A DNA stretch of 64,000 bases from Lumnitzera littorea. Lineage: Eukaryota > Streptophyta > Magnoliopsida > Myrtales > Combretaceae. Position 1 is the stretch's first letter, and each line of letters opens with the position of its first letter. Location: assembly GCA_024138015.1 (NCBI GenBank), contig JAMXBB010000009.1, positions 13,594,561-13,658,560 on the forward strand. Reading direction: 5' to 3'. Under the pieces are notes generated by a model that worked only from the letters and a program-made list of their open reading frames with translations, had not been told where the DNA came from and did no database searches. A program made the translations under genes and the position numbers. Shown here one piece after another: positions 58,201 through 64,000 of the stretch.

Positions 58201-59160
58201 AGATCAGACTGTTTGGTTTTGCAAATATCAAAGAACAGTACTCCGAGAATCTACACTTTAGACTAATAATTTCGAGATGCATAGATGAGAGAACAGTAGA
58301 CGAGTATTATGTGCAGGATGGCTATCTGTTCCGAGGAGGTAAACTGTATGTGCCAACTTGTTCCCTACGGGAATTATTAATCAAGGAAGCCCATAGCGGA
58401 GGACTCTATGGACATTTTAGAGAGAGGACTTGTGAACCAGTGAATGGCTGATTCTTTTGACCAAGAATGCGAAGAGATGTTCTCCGAGTGGTTGAAAGTT
58501 GTGCTATGTGCAAAAAAGCCAAGTGCTTAGCTGAATAAGGGAAGGTAATGCCTTTACCTGTTTTGACGAGGCCGTGGATTAAACTAAGCATGGACTTTGT
58601 TTTTGAACTATCGAAAACTACTCAAGGAAAAGATTTTGTAATGGTCGTTGTGGATCGGTTCAGTAAGATGACACACTTTGTGCCCTGCACCAAAACTAAA
58701 GACTCTTCGACTATTATTACTCTTTTTTTACAGGAGATTGTGTGGATAGATAGCGTACTGAGAAGTAAAGTCTCTGACAAAGACCCGAAGTTCTTCAATC
58801 ATTTCTGGAAAACCTTGTGGTGTCGGTTGGGGACCAAATCACTCTTCAGTACCTCCTGTCACCCCCAAATTGATGGCTAAACAGAGGTGGTTAATCATAC
58901 TTTGGGTTCATAGCTTCGAGTTGTAGTCCATAAGAACTTAGTCGATTGGAACATTTGCTTGCTAGTAATCGAGTTTGCTTACAACCGAACCGTACATGAT
59001 ACCACTAAGCAAACTTCCTTTAAAGTAATCTGTAGATTTAATCTCGAGTTGCCCCTTGACCATTCACTTATACTCGCACCCACACAAGAGTACCCTGACG
59101 CCTCGATCAGGGCACAATCCCTTCAGCATATCTATGATAAGGTCACTCGGCACATTGATT
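58201..59160 (+). pseudogene. Chromovirus integrase (decayed)
   Basis: The zinc-binding region at about 58290-58520 reads YVQDGYLFRGGKLYVP, LLIKEAHSGGLYGHF (normally HHGGL.GHFG), then CAMCKKAKC (normally C..CQ.AK). The catalytic core at 58548-58880 reads PWIKLSMDFVFELSKTTQGK (normally PW...SMDFV.GLPRT..G), VVVDRFSKMTHFVPCTKT, VSDKDPKFFNHFWKTLW and SCHPQIDG, with catalytic D and D present. 58959-59162 reads VIEFAYNRTVHDTTKQTSF and LPLDHSLILAP, typical of the CRM/Reina group. Confidence 0.9.
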
Positions 59161-59470
59161 AAGTTGCTAAAAGAATGTGTGAAAAGACCAATGGTCGGCA
59201 AAATAATTTCAACTGAAAGACTTCGTATGGCTATACCTTAACAAGGAATAGTTCTCGAATAAAAGGAGAAACAAATTATTTATGAGAACAAAAAGATCTT
59301 TCAGAATCCTCTAGAAAATCAATGACAATGCCTACTGGTTTGAACTATTTGAAGACTATGGGGTTTCTAACGCCTTCAATATCACCGACCTTAGTCCATA
59401 TCACCTTGACGGAGAATTGATCGAACACCATCCGGATTTGATCCCAAATCCAAAACAATCAAGAGGGAAT
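59161..59470 (+). pseudogene. Chromovirus integrase C-terminal tail (decayed)
   Basis: Broken frames show the tail: CEKTNGRQ (normally ANK.R), then a NDNAYW-like and VSNAFNITDLSPY-like stretch near 59320-59410 (normally INDNAY.VDLP..Y.VS.TFNV.DLSPY). The purine run AAGAGGGAAT at 59461-59470 is the probable polypurine tract. Confidence 0.7.
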
Positions 59471-59680
59471 TATAGGAATCAAGTTACGGGGCCCTTGATC
59501 TGCAGCTGAGCTCGAGAACTAGAGAGGCTAGCACGATGAATCCTTATGTTCCAACCAACCTCTGTCGAGACTGAGTACATCCTTATCGAGTTATCTTTAA
59601 TGCTATGCTATATGACCACTCATTATCGTGTGGTATGTCGAGTTAACGATTACTCTCTGTTGCGAGTCGTGCTCCATAGC
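59471..59680 (+). repeat. Truncated 3' LTR of chromovirus
   Basis: Begins TATAGGAATCAAG and follows the 5' LTR for about 210 bp; similarity ends near 59680, so about 650 bp are missing. Confidence 0.8.
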
Positions 59681-59957
59681 ATAATAAACCCTCCAATGTG
59701 CTAGCTGCTGAACACAAATAGCCATTTGATAACTTATATTCATGTTTTTAAAAAATTTAAGTATTTCTCATAAATATTATTATATACATACTCCATTTAT
59801 TTTGAATATGTTGCAATCAAAACTAAATATTGGAAATGGAATGGATGAGATTATGATATTTCCAAACATTAGAATTGATTGACCATTCCATTTGGGGTTA
59901 TTATTTCATTTCAATTTATTCCATTCTAATTTCCAAACTATTCTTACATACTAAATA
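59681..59957. other. No gene recognised
   Basis: Short AT-rich spacer between the truncated chromovirus and the hAT-like element. It contains a CATTCCATT/AATGGAATGG inverted motif around 59838-59925 but no coding sequence. Confidence 0.4.
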
Positions 59958-60735
59958 CTAGAGTTGGGCATAAAAGCCATAAACTGCATACCAAACTGAA
60001 CTTAAAATTGATTTTTCGATAAGCCGTTTGATTTGCAATTTAGTTCAATCAATTGATGGTTTAGTTTAGTCTTAATAAACTGAACCTTATGCTATATTTA
60101 AAAAGAAAAAAGGAAAAAAAGAAAAAGATTACATGCAACTTTCTGACATTCATGCTGCCATGCGTGCTAACCCCATTGTGAAGGAAGTTTTAGAAGCCAG
60201 AACCAAAGGAACCGAAGAGGTTCAACTTGAAGAAACCGACATACAGCGAAAGGAAGCAAAGGCTGATTGCACGCTTGAATGCCCTCAAAGCTAGCTGCTG
60301 GAAACGTTTTAGATGAGGATAATGCGTAAAATATAAGAGACTCGTTTTCAATGCCTAGGCCATTTCCATGTTATTTTGCTGTTTCTTTTCTTTTTTTTTT
60401 TTTCCTTCGATGTTAAAGAATGGTTCCTATTTCGTTTTTCTAGAACCTTTTCAGGTCAGATTGTCTTACTCTCTGTCTTTCAAGTGTAACATTTTTTGTT
60501 GAACTACATTAAGTCGGAATTAGAATTTTTTTTTAAAAAAAAATTAATATATAAAAAGTGTTTCAAACCGCAAACCAAGTAAAACCAAACCAATTTTTCT
60601 AGATTTAAAAAAATTATGAACCGAACAGTATAATTATATTTAATTTAAAAAGAAAAAAAAATCATAATATTATATTCATTTCAATAAAAAGAGGAAGGAA
60701 TCCATATCAAACCGAACCGCACTCATTCCTACATA
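59958..60735. mobile_element. hAT-like element carrying a gene fragment
   Basis: The left end is TAGAGTTGGGCATAAAAGCC. The right end read on the minus strand is TAGGAATGAGTGCGGTTCGG. Both fit the hAT end pattern TAGRNNTG. Subterminal regions are rich in AAACCG/CGGTTT-like words on both sides, as in plant hAT elements. Flanking 8-mers CTAAATAC and CATAAAAC match at 5 of 8, so the target duplication is only weakly supported. The middle (about 60130-60510) differs in composition and contains a host-like coding fragment. Confidence 0.55.
60133..60294 (+). pseudogene. Host-like gene fragment inside hAT-like element
   Basis: A frame opening at 60133 reads LSDIHAAMRANPIVKEVLEA, then TKGTEEVQLEETDIQRKEAK. 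This is well-behaved protein sequence, acidic and alpha-helical, unlike any transposase. Near the end a second frame gives ARLNALKAS, which looks like the better continuation, so one small frameshift probably occurred. It is followed by T-rich sequence (60370-60510) that could be a former 3' UTR. I do not recognise the parent gene. Confidence 0.45.
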
Positions 60736-61626
60736 AAACACTAGCGTCACAGGGGTGCATGGGTGAAACTCGATCCTATTTACAAGAAGTGATTAATTGA
60801 ACGGCTTTATGACTAGGTCAAGGTTCTAAACACAAACCCGACACACAAGTAAACAGAAGTTGACCCGTTATTATTCATATCATCAATCCATTAGTAAACC
60901 ATCTCCAAGGATTATGAATAATGTTTCAATTTTTTAAGACACAAACCATTTGTATCCACATTGCATCGTAATCGAATTCGCAGATTAGATACCAAATTCC
61001 CATCAATCTAGGATAAAGTCTATAATCCATTTGATACACGTGGACTAATGATTTTTTGAAAACAAACGGAAAATAAAAAGGGAAAAAAAAAAAAGGAAAG
61101 AAACCCAACGAAAGCTTTTGAGTTGAGTAATTGCTAAGGTATATTTGTATTCCATTTGGAATCTTCTTCAATACAGAATTCACCATACAAAAGTCTCTGA
61201 TACAAAAATTTACAGCTAAGATGTAAAACCAAGATATTTGAGAATAGACAAGAAAACTGAAGCAAATGAGGAAAAATAAAAAGACAGGTGGATCGCAAGT
61301 GGTTTCGTTGCAGTAAATACATATATCAACAATACCTATAGGGTTGATCCGTCTTAATAGTATTATTAGTCCTAAAATCACATGGAGTTATTATGGATAC
61401 ATACCATCCTAAGTACAGTCTAGCATTAAATTCTTTATGTTAAATCTGTTATAGAGAATTTCTAAAACTATTACATTACATACAACAATCATCAACAGTT
61501 AGATACATAAACAGTTACAACTTACAAGGCATCGAGGAATAGGTATATGGACCATAATCTGCTCATTTTTGCCTTCTGAGAATTACACTATGGAGCATTT
61601 CATTCAACAATGAGAATCCTGAAGAT
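60736..61626. other. 3' flank and probable 3' UTR of IRE1
   Basis: The part nearest 61626 should be the 3' UTR of the minus-strand IRE1 gene; where it ends is not clear. The open frame 60926-61381 (minus) is hydrophobic, has no recognisable domain, and lies entirely downstream of the IRE1 stop. Confidence 0.5.
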
Positions 61627-64000
61627 TCAATAAATGTCATCTTTGAAATACTTTTGAAAGCATAATTCTTCCCTGCAATGTACACAGATGACTTGATACA
61701 CTTCGATCAGGAGCCTTGGGAATCGTTGTGCAAAATAATTGTTGAACCCTTCAGGAACCTGTCCTAGGAGTTGCTGTCATAAACATAACAGAAATTATCT
61801 ATAAGCCAAGTTCAGATAAAGCACGGATATTTTGCCATTCAGATAGGTAATAATCATACATGCATAACCAAATTCCTCATATTAGCCAATAAACATACCT
61901 TGACTTCCTTGGAAAGTTCTCTATAATGGTTTAACTTGTTTCGAATGACTCGTAACAAATCTCTGACACTATCATACTTGTAGCGCCGATATTTACCAAT
62001 GTCATTTAGAAGTGCAGGTTCCACTTTTTCATCCCATTTCCCACCAAGGGCCACTGAAGCAATGCTCTCAAGGGCTCTCAGAATATTAGAACCAGCCTCC
62101 CTATCTTCTAATTCTACCCTATCACTTGCATCGCGAAGAAAGGATAATCTTGTCTCAGGACTCCAAAAAAATGGATGGTGTAGCACCTCCAGTGCCTTCA
62201 GCCTGAGCATAGCCCCATGGATTAAGAGCAGATTCCTCGAGATGGAAGTCAAAAAAATAATATACAACAGAAAAATGGAACCAGCTCACTAGAAAGAGAA
62301 CTGAGATTTCATCTTTAATTTACTGTTACAAAAATTTTTTTTTTTTAAAAAGGTAGTCCTTATCTTAAGAAAGAAGAAAGAGCAAAAAAGGACATCAGCA
62401 ACCAAAAAGTCTGAAGCAACTTCAAATCAGTCTGCAAGTAAAGAGCCCCATATGTAAAACCATTTAAAGTTTTAAACAACTAAATTACCATGTCGTAAAC
62501 ACATCGAGAATAGATCTTAGCATTATGGTAAAACATTTTCTTTTTCATCAAACATGACCATATGATAGAAAGTGAGAAACCAAAGAAGCATCTCTCCTAG
62601 CTCCAAACTAGGGAAAAATTTATGGGCAAGTCCTTTCTATGATGAACTGCAATTGATGTCTGCAACATATGCCTTAAGCCATCTTATCAGAATTCATGAT
62701 TTCAACCCAGCTATTTTTTTTTTTTTTCCCCTTTTTGGGTTAGGGTTTGGGGGGNNNNNNNNNNNNNNNNNNNNNNNNNNNNNNNNNNNNNNNNNNNNNN
62801 NNNNNNNNNNNNNNNNNNNNNNNNNNNNNNNNNNNNNNNNNNNNNNNNNNNNNNNNNNNNNNNNNNNNNNNNNNNNNNNNNNNNNNNNNNNNNNNNNNNN
62901 NNNNNNNNNNNNNNNNNNNNNNNNNNNNNNNNNNNNNNNNNNNNNNNNNNNNNNNNNNNNNNNNNNNNNNNNNNNNNNNNNNNNNNNNNNNNNNNNNNNN
63001 NNNNNNNNNNNNNNNNNNNNNNNNNNNNNNNNNNNNNNNNNNNNNNNNNNNNNNNNNNNNNNNNNNNNNNNNNNNNNNNNNNNNNNNNNNNNNNNNNNNN
63101 NNNNNNTGGTGGGGTTGGGGCGGTGTGGTGGGGGGGTGGGGTGGTGGGCGGCACCACTTTTCAATATCTTCTTAATATTGCAATATTTGATGCCGCTAAG
63201 AATAGGACATACAGAATGGCGCATAAGAATAGATTGGAGATGCAGTTGATAGGCAAGTCCCTGCAATTGATAAGGTGAGATTTCGTTCTTGCCTTATCTA
63301 ACAGAATAAAACCATCCCGTATAGGATGGGGTTAAAGACATATAACAGCCTCATCATAATTGATAATTTATTCATAGATCAAGGAAGTGATATGATATGA
63401 ATGCCCTTTGTCTGGTTTTAATCTTAAAAAAGTCAGTCCTTGTCATTTGGAACCCAGAATATATACACATACAAGAGTACTTCAGCTAATTCTTTACTCT
63501 TAGGAAAGACAAAAGAGGTTGTTTAATATATTATGTTCTATTTTACTATTATACCAAGTTTACATCCCATCCAGTCCACTATCTCCCCCATCTCAAATTT
63601 CGCTTTATCACTCCTTTTAAATGTGAATTCAACCAAATCTGTTCCCTGACCCTCCAAACAACACCTTTGGCATAGTGTTTCATTCAAAAACTCTTATCAC
63701 AAGTGAGAAATGCCAAAAAAAATTACACAATCAATCAAGTACATATTTATTTTAAATGCAGGGGCTGCAAGCCTACAAGATGCAAGTTGTAAAAAACCAT
63801 AGACTTAAGTATACAAATATTAAATGGAAGCTGATACACAAAAAAGATGGCAGGACTTTCACCTTGATTCAGGCTTTGGATGCAGCAAATGACTGAATAG
63901 ATCAACAGCTTCTGGGATGAACTCCACCAAGAATAAGTCCACTTTATTCTTCACAATATTTATATCACGTTCCAAACGATCACCAAAGGGATGTTTTCCA
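61627..64000 (-). CDS. IRE1: IRE1 ER-stress sensor kinase/endoribonuclease, 3' part (three exons, partial)
   Basis: IRE1 is an ER-membrane protein whose cytosolic kinase/RNase splices bZIP60 mRNA during the unfolded protein response. Exons on the minus strand are 64000-63863 (continues beyond the window), 62202-61899 (304 bp) and 61773-61627, with GT-AG borders and matching phases. Exon one reads GKHPFGDRLERDINIV and IPEAVDLFSHLLHPKPESR, the end of the kinase C-lobe. Exon two reads LKALEVLHHPFFW, SFLRDASDRVELEDRE, ALGGKWDEKVEP and RYKYDSVRDLL...RNKLNHYREL. This is the KEN domain with the Tyr, Arg-Asn and His needed for RNA cleavage. Exon three reads VPEGFNNYFAQRFPRLLIEV and then a Cys-containing tail to a stop at 61627-61629. 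The intron 62203-63862 contains the second assembly gap. The coding sequence looks intact and functional. I cannot tell which IRE1 paralogue it is. Confidence 0.95.
62755..63106. other. Assembly gap (352 N) in IRE1 intron
   Basis: Run of N inside the intron. The left edge is GGGTTAGGGTTTGGGGGG after a T17 run; the right edge is a G-rich tract (TGGTGGGGTTGGGGCGG...). ORFs crossing it are artefacts. Confidence 1.

Larger units (their letters stand above)
53990..59680 (+). mobile_element. Ty3/gypsy chromovirus-type retrotransposon, 3' LTR truncated
   Basis: A 5' LTR (53990 to about 54847), gag, protease, RT, RNase H, integrase, purine tract, and a 3' LTR that matches the first 210 bp of the 5' one. 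RT before integrase is gypsy order, and the protease and integrase C-terminal motifs are those of CRM/Reina-type chromoviruses. Stops are frequent. The element starts exactly where the copia 3' LTR ends, so it probably inserted into that LTR; the rest of the copia LTR is not seen on the right. Confidence 0.9.

Noticed and set aside
60926..61381. 151-codon hydrophobic frame downstream of IRE1
   Set aside because: AT-rich, no domain, and antisense composition (T-runs) explains the Phe/Ile content.

Overview
This window is AT-rich nuclear DNA from a flowering plant, probably a dicot. The evidence is a plant-type mitochondrial ribosomal protein L11 gene, the last exons of a plant IRE1 gene, and a dense nested set of plant transposable elements (Ty1/copia, Ty3/gypsy Tat and chromovirus types, an L1-type LINE, hAT elements) with an endogenous pararetrovirus. 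I cannot name the species. There are two assembly gaps (38072-38453 and 62755-63106).

Host genes are few. On the minus strand, 8770-9237 is an intact single-exon gene for mitochondrial uL11. On the minus strand at the right edge, 61627-64000 holds the last three exons of IRE1, the ER-stress sensor kinase/RNase. It begins inside the kinase domain at the window edge and ends with a complete KEN ribonuclease domain. Nearly everything between them is mobile DNA in decay.

Layout: 331-547 is a 60-bp minisatellite. 1016-7502 is a full-length minus-strand copia element with target duplications and unusual TA...CA LTR ends, broken by a solo LTR (2615-3855) and a small hAT element (5489-5839). 7740-8490 and 17150-18230 are two copies of one unnamed repeat family. 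10390-17150 is a decayed Tat-type gypsy element into which a coding-poor LTR element (11390-15945) has inserted; that element carries a strand-biased degenerate CCGAGCT repeat and a decayed ORF of no recognised family. 21770-27755 is a nearly full-length minus-strand LINE lying in a locally duplicated repeat; a later tandem duplication (27711-29240) copied the LINE's 5' tip. 29240-35100 is mostly featureless, with simple repeats and a MITE-like element.

35130-43210 holds a decayed hAT transposase gene (minus) next to the 5' half of an endogenous caulimovirid (38580-43020, minus: primer site, movement protein, coat protein, protease; no reverse transcriptase). 45400-47100 is another Tat gag remnant. 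47139-53989 is a plus-strand copia element lacking gag and split by a 2.9-kb solo LTR (50273-53178). 53990-59680 is a plus-strand gypsy chromovirus with a truncated 3' LTR. 59958-60735 is a hAT-like element that appears to carry a host gene fragment.

Every element examined carries stops or frameshifts, so the region reads as old layered heterochromatin-like DNA between two conserved genes. I found no proven new system. The best candidates for something undescribed are the coding-poor LTR element at 11390-15945 and the possible gene capture at 59958-60735.
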